NCBI RefSeq assembly: GCF_008039575.1
Contig: NZ_VDUY01000001.1
Span: 620,001-684,000 of the forward strand
Direction of reading: 5' to 3'
DNA: 64,000 bases
Source of the DNA: Zeimonas arvi
GTDB taxonomy: Bacteria > Pseudomonadota > Gammaproteobacteria > Burkholderiales > Burkholderiaceae_E
Positions 36,490-48,309 of the stretch are shown in pieces. A program made the position numbers and the translations under genes. The stretch's first letter is position 1, and each line of letters starts with the position of its first letter. The notes under the pieces were generated by a model. It saw nothing but the letters and a program-made list of their open reading frames with translations. It was not told where the DNA came from and did not search any database.

Positions 36490-36512
36490 GGGTATCCGGA
36501 ATCTGGTGTGGG
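36490..36512 (+). repeat. Left terminal inverted repeat
   Basis: GGGTATCCGGAATCTGGTGT plus GGG pairs with the right end at 43052-43074. A related inner copy (TTCAGTGTGGG) occurs at 36605-36615, just before the transposase start, and may be a second transposase-binding site. Confidence 0.85.
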
Positions 36513-36632
36513 TTCTGGCTCCTTGGGTCTTTGTAGCTATCACTTTCAAAGAATGGATTTTGGTGTTGGACGGCTGAGCGGATGTGCTAGAGTAAAAGTC
36601 GGATTTCAGTGTGGGTTCGCCCAAGGTGCTGA

Positions 36633-37492
36633 GTGACGGACTTTCTCCAGCTGCGAAGCCTGAAGACGCTTGAAATCCTGACCAGCGAGGACAGTTATGT
36701 CGTCAAGGCCGAAGGCGTCAATCAGTGGGTGACCTGCCCGCTGTGCAAGACCGGACGCCTGCATGGTCACGGCTCACAGGAACAGTCGTTTCAGGACACA
36801 CCGACGCACGGCAAACCCGTCGTGATCTTCATCCAGCGCCGTCGCTATCGCTGTACAAGCTGCACCAAGACCTTGTTTGAGCCTGTGGCGGACCTTGATG
36901 GAAAACGCCAAGCCACGGCGCGTCTGGTGCGTTATATCCGCGACCAGTCCTTCTCCAAGACCTTTGCGGCCCTTGCCCGGGAAGTAGCCGTGGACGAAAA
37001 GACGGTCCGCCACGTCTTCGACGATTTCATCGAGGAGGTCGAGGCCAAGACCCAGTTCCGGACGCCGCGGGTGCTGGGTATCGACGAGCTCAAGATCATC
37101 GGCCAGTACCGGGCCATGATCACCAACGTCGAGCGCAAGACCGTGTTCGATATCCGCCCCAGCCGGGCCAAAGCCGAGTTGATGCCCTATTTCCGCGACC
37201 TGCGGGACAAGGACTCGGTCGAGTGGGTGGCGATGGACATGTACCACGTTTATCGGCAGGTGGTGCGCGCCACGCTGCCACAGGCCCGGATCGTGGTCGA
37301 TCGATTCCATATCCAGCGCATGGCGAACGACGCGCTGGAGAAGCTGCGCAAGCGCATTCGCAAGGATTTGTCCACCCGGCAGCGCCTCAAACTCAAGGAC
37401 GAGCGGTTCCTGCTGCTCAAGCGGCAGCACGACCTGACAGGGAGAGATATGGACCGGATGCGGGAATGGTTCCAACAGTTCCCGCTCCTAAG
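36633..37492 (+). pseudogene. tnpA: ISL3 transposase, 5' part (interrupted)
   Basis: This is the first 286 codons of an ISL3-family DDE transposase, starting at GTG. The N-terminal zinc ribbon (CPLCKTG and CTSCTKT) is followed by a helix-turn-helix (FSKTFAALAREVAVDEKTVRHVF) and the catalytic domain with VLGIDELKI and WVAMDMYHVY, which supply the two aspartates. The frame is broken after FPLL by the IS21 element. Joining 37492 to 39457 restores the continuous reading FPLLSEAHALKEGFLSIWD. The catalytic glutamate is in the detached 3' part, so this fragment alone cannot catalyse transposition. Confidence 0.92.
37487..37492. repeat. Target-site duplication CCTAAG of the IS21 element (left copy)
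   Basis: CCTAAG lies immediately before the IS21 left end, and the matching copy is at 39451-39456 after the right end. Deleting one copy plus the element restores the transposase reading frame exactly, which confirms the boundaries. Confidence 0.92.
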
Positions 37493-37578
37493 TGTTAGCG
37501 CCGATGTAAAACTGACCCGCTTCGTCGGAGTAAAAGTGACCCACCTGGGAGAGGATCGGGGCCTTTTGGCCGCGATCG

Positions 37579-39371
<1,793 letters not shown>

Positions 39372-39456
39372 ATCGAACAGGAGTCGGGTGGGTTAGATTT
39401 ACTCCGACGTTTCCACCGGAAGGTGGGTCAGAATTCAACCGGCGTTGACACCTAAG

Positions 39457-39937
39457 CGAAGCCCACGCGCTCAAGGAAGGATTTCTGTCGATCTGGGATC
39501 AGAAGACCCGCCCAGCAGCAGAAGCCGCCTGCGCGAAGTGGCAGGCCAATATTCCGACCGAATTGGCGGCCACGTTCAAGGACCTGACCACCGCCGTGCA
39601 CAACTGGCACGACGAAATCTTCGCCTACTTCGAGCAGCCGATTACCAATGCCTATACTGAGTCAGTCAACCGAGTGGCCAAAGACATGAACCGCATGGGC
39701 AGGGGTTACAGCTTCGAGGTGCTTCGGGCGCGCATGCTCTACGACAAGAAGGCGCGCAAGGATGGCTCGGTTATCGAAACCGTGTTGGTCGATGACGACG
39801 ACCCAATGACCACGGACTTCGTGTTCCAGCGGATGACCACGGCGGCAACGCGCAAGAAGAAGATCACGCGCGTGGTCGAGTACGGCCCCTATCTCCCGAC
39901 GCTGGCGCGGCTACTCGAAGAGGGGTATTTCGAATAG
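39457..39937 (+). pseudogene. tnpA: ISL3 transposase, 3' part (interrupted)
   Basis: This continues the transposase after the IS21 insertion. It encodes the end of the catalytic domain, with the glutamate in NAYTESVNRVAKDMNRMGRGYSFEVLRARMLY, and the family C-terminus. It has no start codon of its own that would restore function. Together with 36633-37492 it would give a 446-residue protein, the normal ISL3 length. It ends 82 bases before the opposing merA stop. Confidence 0.9.
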
Positions 39938-40019
39938 TCCTCAGCCCATTGTGCAAGAGGCGGCGCTTCAGCCTGAATTTGTGATTCAGCCGATGAAGCA
40001 TAGGTAAGAGGCCCAGCCA

Positions 40020-42003
<1,984 letters not shown>

Positions 42004-42015
42004 GGCAATCTCCTT

Positions 42016-42366
42016 TCAGTAGAACAGGGGCATGAGGTAGGGGAACACGAGCGCGATCAGCACCAGGGCGGTGACGATCCAGAAGATCACCTTGTAGGCC
42101 GTCCGCACCTGGGGCACGGCGCATGCGTCGTCCGGCGCGCAGGCGCGAGCCGGCCGGAAGATGCGACGCCACGCGAAGAACAGCGCCACGAGCGCCACGC
42201 CAATGAAGATCGGCCGGTACGGTTCCAGCGCGGTCAAGTTGCCGATCCAGGCGCCGGAGAAACCCAGCGTGATCAGCACCAGCGGACCGAGGCAGCAGGT
42301 CGAGGCGAGGATGGCGGCGAGGCCACCGGCGGCCAGTGCACCGCGGCCGTTGCTGGGGTCTGCCAT
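42016..42366 (-). CDS. merT: Mercuric transport protein MerT
   Basis: This 116-residue inner-membrane protein has three helices. The first carries the cysteine pair STCCLGPLVLITLGFSGAW that accepts Hg(II) from MerP. A second pair occurs in the cytoplasmic loop (RACAPDDACAV), and the third helix is WIVTALVLIALVFPYLMPLF. It moves Hg(II) inward for reduction by MerA. The ATG at 42366 follows a GGAGAT ribosome site. It is the first gene of the operon, directly after the mer promoter. No merC, merD or merE is present. Confidence 0.95.
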   Translation of the reverse strand: MADPSNGRGALAAGGLAAILASTCCLGPLVLITLGFSGAWIGNLTALEPYRPIFIGVALVALFFAWRRIFRPARACAPDDACAVPQVRTAYKVIFWIVTALVLIALVFPYLMPLFY

Positions 42367-42404
42367 GTGAGGGATCTCCTTCCGAGACGTTGCGTGATGC
42401 GCTA

Positions 42405-42435
42405 AGGTTACTTCCGTAGTCAAGTACGGAGTCAA
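42405..42435 (-). promoter_or_regulatory. mer promoter-operator
   Basis: On the minus strand TTGACT (42435-42430) and TAACCT (42410-42405) are separated by 19 bases. This overlong spacer is characteristic of MerR-controlled promoters, which MerR untwists when Hg(II) is bound. The spacer contains an imperfect dyad, CCGTAC...CTACGG, between them, the MerR site. The divergent merR start is at 42441, so the same site governs merR autoregulation. Confidence 0.9.
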
Positions 42436-42440
42436 GCGCG

Positions 42441-42848
42441 ATGGTGAACGATCCGCAAACACTGACCATCGGGGCTTTCGCCAAGGCCGCTGGGGTCAAC
42501 GTGGAGACCATCCGGTTCTATCAGCGCAAGGGGTTATTGCCAGAACCAGGTCGGCCCGTCGGCAGTATTCGCCGCTACGGATCGGCGGACGTGGCGCGGG
42601 TGCGTTTCGTGAAATCCGCCCAGCGGCTGGGGTTCAACCTGGACGAAGTCGGCCAACTCCTACAGCTTGAGGACGGCACTCACTGCAGCGAAGCCGCCGA
42701 GCTGGCTGCGCTCCAGCTCACCGACGTGCGCACCAAGATGGCGGACCTGACGCGAATCGAAGCGGTGCTGTCACGGTTGGTCAACGAGTGCCATGCGCAG
42801 CGAGGCACTGTGTCGTGCCCGCTGATCGATTCTCTGCACGGGAGCTAG
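42441..42848 (+). CDS. merR: Mercury-responsive regulator MerR
   Basis: This 135-residue protein has the MerR winged helix ([24 protein letters not shown]), a long dimerisation helix and the Hg(II)-binding cysteines C82 (DGTHCSEAA), C117 (NECHAQ) and C126 (TVSCPLI). It represses and, with Hg(II), activates merTPA from the shared operator. It is divergent from merT, 74 bases apart. It is the last cargo gene before the right end of the transposon. Confidence 0.95.
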   Translation: MVNDPQTLTIGAFAKAAGVNVETIRFYQRKGLLPEPGRPVGSIRRYGSADVARVRFVKSAQRLGFNLDEVGQLLQLEDGTHCSEAAELAALQLTDVRTKMADLTRIEAVLSRLVNECHAQRGTVSCPLIDSLHGS

Positions 42849-42961
42849 GCGCGTGGCTTAACCCGGTTTTCCGTTCCACTGCGCCTCAAACCCCAGTTCG
42901 AGCCGGGGGCAAGGTGACCTGCCACTGATTGTTTCCTTGCACCGACATGCGCCAGACAAAG

Positions 42962-42972
42962 CCCACACTGAA
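42962..42972 (-). repeat. Right subterminal repeat of the transposon
   Basis: CCCACACTGAA is the inverse of TTCAGTGTGGG found at 36605-36615 near the left end. The terminal repeats contain the related sequence TTTTAGTGTGGG / ATCTGGTGTGGG. Each end therefore has an outer and an inner copy about 110-125 bases apart. The rest of 42849-43051 contains no gene I can recognise. Confidence 0.55.
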
Positions 42973-43051
42973 GGCTAAAAGCGCGTAAGCCTTGCGATAC
43001 CAGAAACCTACCGAACGAGAGCTGTCAGACAAGAAGGGCTAGTGCGGTCTT

Positions 43052-43074
43052 CCCACACTAAAATCCGGATACCC
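43052..43074 (-). repeat. Right terminal inverted repeat
   Basis: Read inward it is GGGTATCCGGATTTTAGTGT plus GGG, matching the left end at 36490-36512 in 18 or so of 23 positions. The T-tract target duplication follows at 43075. Confidence 0.85.
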
Positions 43075-43137
43075 TTTTTTTTTCGCCCAAGCGCGCCGCG
43101 GTTCGCTGCCCGCGCATCCTTACCTGGAGGACTCGCC

Positions 43138-43386
43138 ATGAAAGACCTGCAGGAAGCCACCGAGCGCATCTGCGACCTGAAGGGCAGCCTGGTCGCGCTC
43201 GACGCGCTGGTCACCGCCATGCTCCACGAGCTGCCGGCCGAAACGCGCGCCCGGCTGGGCCAGATCTTCGCGCTGCACGCCGAGGTCGCGCGTACCGTGC
43301 TGCTGAACACGCCCACCTCCGAGCACACGATCGCTGCCTTCGAGCGCGACGCGCAGCGCACGTCGACCATGATCGAAGCCGGCTGA
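43138..43386 (+). CDS. Small helical protein of unknown function
   Basis: The gene encodes 82 residues starting at an ATG with a good ribosome site (GGAGG, eight bases upstream). The product is predicted to be almost entirely helical (MKDLQEATERICDLKGSLVALDALVTAMLHELPAETRARLG, then IFALHAEVARTVLL). It lacks a signal peptide or membrane segment. I do not recognise the family. Base composition and codon use match the host chromosome, unlike the adjacent transposon, so it is a resident gene. Before the insertion it lay directly downstream of the cspA terminator. Confidence 0.65.
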   Translation: MKDLQEATERICDLKGSLVALDALVTAMLHELPAETRARLGQIFALHAEVARTVLLNTPTSEHTIAAFERDAQRTSTMIEAG

Positions 43387-43420
43387 AGCGGAGCGAACCG
43401 TGTGCGGCCTGGCGCGGACC

Positions 43421-43444
43421 GGGCCGTGCTCGGAAGCACGGCCC
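43421..43444. terminator. Strong stem-loop between converging genes
   Basis: GGGCCGTGCT and AGCACGGCCC form a perfect 10-bp stem around a CGGA tetraloop. It lies between the small rightward gene (ends 43386) and the leftward FAD-dependent gene (ends 43458). No U-tract follows on either strand, so it may be a Rho-assisted terminator or an mRNA-stabilising hairpin serving both transcripts. Confidence 0.5.
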
Positions 43445-43457
43445 GCGGAAGACCGGC

Positions 43458-45149
43458 TCAGCCGCCCGCGATCATCCGCGCGCCGAGCTTCTCGGCGACC
43501 TCGATGCCGTCGACGCCCGCCGACATGATGCCGCCGGCGTAACCGGCGCCCTCTCCTGCCGGGTAGAGCCCCGCCACGTTCAGGCTCTGGCAGTCCTTGC
43601 CGCGCGTGATCCGCAGCGGCGACGAGGTGCGGGTCTCCACGCCGGTCAGCACCGCGTCGGCCATCGCGAAGCCGGGAATCTGCCGCTCGAAGGCCGGCAG
43701 CGCCTCGCGGATCGCGGCCAGCACCTCGCCGGGCAGGCTTTCGTTGCCCGGCTCGGCCAGGTCGGTGAGCGTCACGCCCGGCTTGTACGAGGGCAGCACG
43801 TCACCGAACTCGCGCGCCACCGCCTTGCCGTGGCGACCGGCGACGAAGTCCCCGACCAGCTGGCCCGGCGCGCGATAGCCGCCGCCGCCCAGCACATAGG
43901 CGCGCGACTCCCAGGCGCGCTGGAAGGCGATGCCGTCCAGCGGCGACACCGGTCCGCTGGCGTTGCGGTCCTGCCGGTAGTCGTCCGGCGAGATGCCCAC
44001 CACAATGCCCGCGTTGGCATTTCGCTCGGCGCGCGAGTACTGGCTCATCCCGTTGGTCACCACGCGCTCGGATTCCGAGGTGGCGGCCACCACGGTGCCG
44101 CCGGGGCACATGCAGAAGCTGTAGACGGAGCGACCGTTCTTCGCGTGGTGCACCAGCTTGTAGTCGGCTGCGCCAAGGATCGGATTGCCGGCGTTCGGCC
44201 CGAAGCGCGCGCGATCGATCAGGCCCTGCGGATGCTCGATCCGGAAGCCCACCGAAAAGGGCTTGGCCTCCATGAACACGCCGCGCGCCTGGAGCATCGC
44301 GAAGGTGTCGCGCGCGCTGTGGCCGAGCGCCAGCACGACGTGGTCCGTGCGGATCTGCTCGCCGCCGGCCAGCACGACGCCGCGCAGGTGGCGCGTGCGT
44401 CCCGCCTCGTCGGCCGGACCGTCCTCGAGCAGCAGGTCGGTCACCCGCGCCCCGAAGCGGATGTCGCCGCCCAGCGCGACAATCTCGGCGCGCATCTTCT
44501 CGACCATGCTGACCAGCCGGAAGGTGCCGATGTGGGGCTTGCCCACGTAGAGGATCTCCTCGGGCGCGCCGGCCTTCACGAACTCGTCGAGCACCTTGCG
44601 GGTCAGGTGGCGCGGATCGCTGATCTGGCTCCACAGCTTGCCGTCGGAGAAGGTGCCGGCGCCACCCTCGCCGAACTGCACGTTCGATTCGGGATTCAGC
44701 ACGCTCTTGCGCCACAGCCCCCAGGTGTCCTTCGTGCGCTCGCGCACCGCCTTGCCGCGCTCGAGCACGATGGGGCACAGCCCCATCTGGGCCAGCACCA
44801 GCGCCGCCAGGATTCCACAAGGCCCGAAGCCGATCACCACCGGCCGCGGCCGCTGCGCGGCGTAGAAGTCGGCCGGCGCCTGCGCGACCAGGTGATAGCG
44901 GCTGTCCGGCGCAGGGCGCACGTGACGATCCTCGGCGAACCGGGCCAGCACCGCCGCCTCGTCGGCCACCTCGCAGTCGATGGTGTAGGTCAGCACGATC
45001 GCCGCCTTGCGGCGCGCATCGTAGTTGCGCCGGAAGACGGTGAAGCCGAGCAGGTCGACGTCGTCGACGCCCAGGCGCGCCGCGATCGCCGGGCGCAGCG
45101 CGTCCGGCGCGTGATCGAGCGGCAGGCGGAGTTCGGTGATCCTCAGCAT
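43458..45149 (-). CDS. FAD-dependent dehydrogenase (uncharacterised NAD(P)/FAD oxidoreductase)
   Basis: This 563-residue protein belongs to the family of large FAD-dependent dehydrogenases with an added N-terminal ferredoxin-like domain (MLRITELRLPLDHAPDALRPA). The FAD fold is PVVIGFGPCGILAALVLAQMGLCPIVLERG at about residue 105. Conserved blocks are NVQFGEGGAGTFSDGKLWSQI, VGKPHIGTFRLVSMVEKMR, LALGHSARDTF, FCMCPGGTVVAATSE and the C-terminal FAD motif GLYPAGEGAGYAGGIMSAGVDG. The reaction is not established for this family. The start at 45149 was taken because the family begins there; an ATG at 45176 adds nine residues. No operon link to neighbours is evident. Confidence 0.88.
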   Translation of the reverse strand: MLRITELRLPLDHAPDALRPAIAARLGVDDVDLLGFTVFRRNYDARRKAAIVLTYTIDCEVADEAAVLARFAEDRHVRPAPDSRYHLVAQAPADFYAAQRPRPVVIGFGPCGILAALVLAQMGLCPIVLERGKAVRERTKDTWGLWRKSVLNPESNVQFGEGGAGTFSDGKLWSQISDPRHLTRKVLDEFVKAGAPEEILYVGKPHIGTFRLVSMVEKMRAEIVALGGDIRFGARVTDLLLEDGPADEAGRTRHLRGVVLAGGEQIRTDHVVLALGHSARDTFAMLQARGVFMEAKPFSVGFRIEHPQGLIDRARFGPNAGNPILGAADYKLVHHAKNGRSVYSFCMCPGGTVVAATSESERVVTNGMSQYSRAERNANAGIVVGISPDDYRQDRNASGPVSPLDGIAFQRAWESRAYVLGGGGYRAPGQLVGDFVAGRHGKAVAREFGDVLPSYKPGVTLTDLAEPGNESLPGEVLAAIREALPAFERQIPGFAMADAVLTGVETRTSSPLRITRGKDCQSLNVAGLYPAGEGAGYAGGIMSAGVDGIEVAEKLGARMIAGG

Positions 45150-45246
45150 CGCAGGCGGAATCGTCGGGAAAGGCATCGCATGGCCGCGATTCTGCCAGCT
45201 TGCCGACCCGCCCCGCTCGGGCGGCCAGGCGCCGGTCCTGCCGCGC

Positions 45247-45747
45247 TCAGGCGCCGGCCTTGCCGATCTGGTCCAGTTCGCGCTTCAGCGCCAGCCCGGC
45301 CAGCTTGGCCAGCGGCAGGGCCAGCATCAGCTCGATGCGACGCTTCAGCATCTTCGCGGCATCGGCGTGCGCGCGCGCCTTCTGCTCGTCGCCGCCCTCG
45401 ACCGCCATCGGGTCGGGCACGCCCCAGTGCGCGGTCATCGGCTGGCCTGGCCAGACCGGGCAGACCTCGCCGGCTGCGTCATCGCAGACGGTGAACACGA
45501 AGTCGAACCCGGGCGCCCCCGGCTGCGCGAATTCGTCCCAGGACTTGCTGCGCAAGCCCTCGGTCGGAACCCGCCACTGCGCGAGCAGCGACAGCGCGAA
45601 CGGGCTGACCTCGCCCTTGGGATGGCTGCCCGCGGAGAAGGCCTGGAAGCGGCCGCCGCCCATCTTGTTCATGACCGCTTCGGCGATGATCGATCGCGCC
45701 GAACTGCCGGTGCAGATGAACAGCACCTTGTAGATCTTGTCGCTCAC
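45247..45747 (-). CDS. arsC: Arsenate reductase, low-molecular-weight phosphatase type
   Basis: This 166-residue protein of the LMW-PTP/ArsC fold starts at GTG with an upstream GGAG. The anion-binding loop is VLFICTGSSARS (Cys12 to Ser19). In most relatives the fourth loop residue is Asn (CTGNSARS); here it is Ser15. FVFTVCDDAAGEVCPVWPGQP supplies further cysteines and TAHWGVPDP holds the conserved Asp. It would reduce arsenate to arsenite in the cytoplasm. It lies downstream of the GAPDH-arsJ pair and just after a broken arsR. No arsenite exporter (arsB or acr3) is visible in the window. Confidence 0.88.
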   Translation of the reverse strand: MSDKIYKVLFICTGSSARSIIAEAVMNKMGGGRFQAFSAGSHPKGEVSPFALSLLAQWRVPTEGLRSKSWDEFAQPGAPGFDFVFTVCDDAAGEVCPVWPGQPMTAHWGVPDPMAVEGGDEQKARAHADAAKMLKRRIELMLALPLAKLAGLALKRELDQIGKAGA

Positions 45748-45792
45748 TTTCCGCTCCGGATGAATCGGGTGTCGCTGGAGACGCGCTCGCCC

Positions 45793-45880
45793 TCGGCGTC
45801 ATGCCCTGGCGCCCGGCGACCGCCAGCGGGCGGAACACCTGCAGCCGCGACGGTTGGGCGAGCGCGGCCAGCGCCCTCAC
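45793..45880 (-). pseudogene. Truncated ArsR-family regulator (N-terminal stub)
   Basis: In the frame read from a GTG at 45880 the protein begins VRALAALAQPSRLQVFRPLAVAGRQGMTP, the characteristic first helices of ArsR/SmtB repressors. The similarity then stops: the DNA-recognition helix and the metal- or arsenite-binding region are absent, and the frame runs on into the arsC region as unrelated sequence. The stub is 35 bases after arsJ and 45 bases before arsC, where an intact arsR would be expected. It is a deletion remnant. Confidence 0.65.
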
Positions 45881-45914
45881 CGCGGGTCGTCGCGCCTTGC
45901 GACGGACGCCTCGG

Positions 45915-47171
45915 TCACGAGGCCGCCCCGGCACCGGAGGCCGGCCGCCGCCCCCGCGCGGCAGCGGCCGCGTTCTCCGGCAGGGCCAGCGTGACCAGCC
46001 AGCAGGCGACGAGCATCAGCGCCGAGCCGGCCAGCGCCCAGAGCAGCCCGCCCCACTGGTACAGCAGCCCCGACATCAGCGTGCCGGAGAAGCGGCCCGC
46101 CGCATTGGCCGCGTAGTAGAAGCCGACGTCCTCGGCGGCCTTCTCCGAGCCCGCATAGGCCAGGATCAGGTAGGAGTGCACCGACGAATTCACCGCGAAC
46201 GCGAAACCGAACACGCCCAGCCCCAGCACCACCACCCACTCCAGGTTCGGCGCCTCGAGCGCCACCGCGGCGGCCAGCGCGACCGGCACCAGCGCGAGCG
46301 CGGCCGACCACCACCGCGCGGCCGGCACCTCGCGGCTGAGGCCGTCAGCGCTTCGCCTGACGAGCGCTGGCGCGATCGCCTGCACCAGGCCGTAGCCGAT
46401 CGTCCAGGCGGCGAGGAAACCGCCCACCATCGTGAAGGTCCAGCCCGAGGCGTAGAGGAAGACCGGCACGCCGACCACGAACCAGACGTCGCGCGCGCCG
46501 AACAGCGCCACCCGCGCGGCCGCCAGCAGGTTGATGCCGCGGTTCTTGGCGAACAGCTCGCGCACCGACTTCGAGGCCTTGCTCCTGCCCATCAGCCTGG
46601 GCACGAAGGCGATCACGCCGGCGAGCACGACGGCCAGCAGCGCGGCCATCGCCCACAGGGCGCCGCGAAAGCCGAGCAGCTCGAGCAGCAGACCGCCGAG
46701 AAAGAAGCCCACGCCCTTCATCGCGTTCTTGCTGCCGGTGAACCAGGCCACCCACTTGAACAGGGTGCCCGAGGCCTCGCCGGCGGTCAGCTTGATCGCC
46801 GACTTGCTCGCGGTCTTGGTCAGGTCCTTGGCCACGCCGCACACACCCTGGGCCAGCACCACCCAGGCCACCGACAGCGCAGCCGACCAGTCGGGCGAGA
46901 GCATGGACAGCAACAGGAAGCCGAAGATCTGCGTGGCCAGCCCCGCGGTGAGCATCCGCGCAATGCCGTAGCGGGTGGCCAGCCAGCCGCCGACCAGGTT
47001 GGCCAGCACGCCGGCGGCCTCGTACAGCAGGAACAGGAAGGCGAGCGTGAACGGCGAGTAGCCGAGACGGTAGAAGTGCAGCAGCACCAGCATCCGAAGC
47101 GCGCCGTCGGTCAGCGTGAAGCCCCAGTAGGCGGCGGTGACGATCGCGTAGTTGCGGGCGGCGGTGTTCAC
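45915..47171 (-). CDS. arsJ: Organoarsenical efflux permease ArsJ (MFS)
   Basis: ArsJ exports 1-arseno-3-phosphoglycerate, the product made when GAPDH uses arsenate in place of phosphate; outside the cell it falls apart to arsenate. This 418-residue major-facilitator protein has 12 helices, beginning ARNYAIVTAAYWGFTLTDGALRML, with KDLTKTASKSAIKL and FKWVAWFTGSKNAMKGVGFF, which are characteristic of ArsJ. It starts at GTG 47171 with a clear GGAGGG ribosome site. It follows the GAPDH gene by 19 bases, the diagnostic arsJ-gapdh pairing. Confidence 0.9.
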   Translation of the reverse strand: MNTAARNYAIVTAAYWGFTLTDGALRMLVLLHFYRLGYSPFTLAFLFLLYEAAGVLANLVGGWLATRYGIARMLTAGLATQIFGFLLLSMLSPDWSAALSVAWVVLAQGVCGVAKDLTKTASKSAIKLTAGEASGTLFKWVAWFTGSKNAMKGVGFFLGGLLLELLGFRGALWAMAALLAVVLAGVIAFVPRLMGRSKASKSVRELFAKNRGINLLAAARVALFGARDVWFVVGVPVFLYASGWTFTMVGGFLAAWTIGYGLVQAIAPALVRRSADGLSREVPAARWWSAALALVPVALAAAVALEAPNLEWVVVLGLGVFGFAFAVNSSVHSYLILAYAGSEKAAEDVGFYYAANAAGRFSGTLMSGLLYQWGGLLWALAGSALMLVACWLVTLALPENAAAAARGRRPASGAGAAS

Positions 47172-47190
47172 GTGCGGATGCCCTCCAGGA

Positions 47191-48234
47191 TCAGATGCCC
47201 TCGTCCTGCACCAGGCAGGCCAGGTCGACCATCCGGCAGGCATAGCCCATCTCGTTGTCGTACCAGGCGTAGACCTTCAGCAGCGTGCCGTCGGTCACCA
47301 TCGTGGACGGCGCGTCGACGATCGCGCTGCGCGTGTCGCGCGCATAGTCGGCGCTGACCAGCGGCCGCTCCTCGTAGCCGAGGATGCCGGCCAGCGGGCC
47401 GCGGGCGGCCTGCGCGAACAGCGCGTTCACTTCCTGCGGCGTCGTCGCGCGCTGCAGCTCGAACACGCAGTCGGTCAGCGAGGCATTGAGCACCGGCGCG
47501 CGCACCGCGTGGCCGTTCAGCTTGCCCTTCAGCTCCGGATAGATCAGCGCGATCGCGGTGGCGCTGCCGGTGGTGGTCGGCGCCAGGCTGAGCATCGCGC
47601 TGCGCGCCCGGCGCAGATCCTTGTGCGGGGCGTCGACGACGACATTGGTGTTGGTCGGGTCGTGGATCGTGGTGATCTGCCCGTGGCGGATGCCGATCGC
47701 CTCGTGGACCACCTTCACCACCGGCGCCAGGCAGTTGGTCGTGCACGAGGCTGCGGTCACGATCCGGTCGCGCGAGGGCTCGTACAGGTGGTCGTTGACG
47801 CCGACGACGATGTTCAGCACCTTGCCGACCTTGACCGGCGCGGCCACGATCACCCGCTTCGCGCCGCGATCGAGGTGGCCCCGGATCGTCTCCGGCGCCA
47901 GGAACTTGCCGGTGCACTCGAGCACCAGGTCCACGCCCAGGTCGCCCCAGGGGATGTCGCCGGGAGAGGCATGCGACGAGAAGGACAGCTTGCGATCGCC
48001 GACCCGGATCGCCGCATCGCCCTCGGCGGCGATGTCGGTCCGCCAGCGGCCCTGCACGCTGTCGAATGCCAGCAGGTGGGCAGTGGCCGCCGCGCCGCCC
48101 TTGATCTCGTTCAGGTGGGCCACCTCGAGGCGGTTGCCCGCACGCGGGTCGTCCGGGGGGCGCTCGGCCGCGCCGAAGGCGGCGCGCAGCGCCAGGCGGC
48201 CGATGCGGCCCATACCGTTGATGCCGACTTTCAT
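47191..48234 (-). CDS. Glyceraldehyde-3-phosphate dehydrogenase of the arsenate-detoxification pair
   Basis: This 347-residue GAPDH has the N-terminal NAD fold ([20 protein letters not shown]), the catalytic motif [11 protein letters not shown] with Cys164, and the substrate loop [12 protein letters not shown]. Because arsJ follows directly, the most likely role is forming 1-arseno-3-phosphoglycerate from arsenate and glyceraldehyde 3-phosphate for export by ArsJ, rather than central glycolysis. The first gene of this leftward group, it is preceded by a Pho-box-like sequence at 48310-48327, about 75 bases upstream of the ATG, and a -10-like GACAAT ten bases downstream of that box. Confidence 0.92.
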   Translation of the reverse strand: MKVGINGMGRIGRLALRAAFGAAERPPDDPRAGNRLEVAHLNEIKGGAAATAHLLAFDSVQGRWRTDIAAEGDAAIRVGDRKLSFSSHASPGDIPWGDLGVDLVLECTGKFLAPETIRGHLDRGAKRVIVAAPVKVGKVLNIVVGVNDHLYEPSRDRIVTAASCTTNCLAPVVKVVHEAIGIRHGQITTIHDPTNTNVVVDAPHKDLRRARSAMLSLAPTTTGSATAIALIYPELKGKLNGHAVRAPVLNASLTDCVFELQRATTPQEVNALFAQAARGPLAGILGYEERPLVSADYARDTRSAIVDAPSTMVTDGTLLKVYAWYDNEMGYACRMVDLACLVQDEGI

Positions 48235-48309
48235 GATCCGTTCGCTGTGGGCCGCCCGATCGGACACGGCCACGATGATTTCACGATCGTCGAATTGTCG
48301 AAGATGTCG

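Noticed and set aside
42849..42961. T-arm-like CCCCAGTTCGAGCCGGGG downstream of merR as a tRNA
   Set aside because: No anticodon or D arm can be folded around it and it lies within the transposon's right flank.
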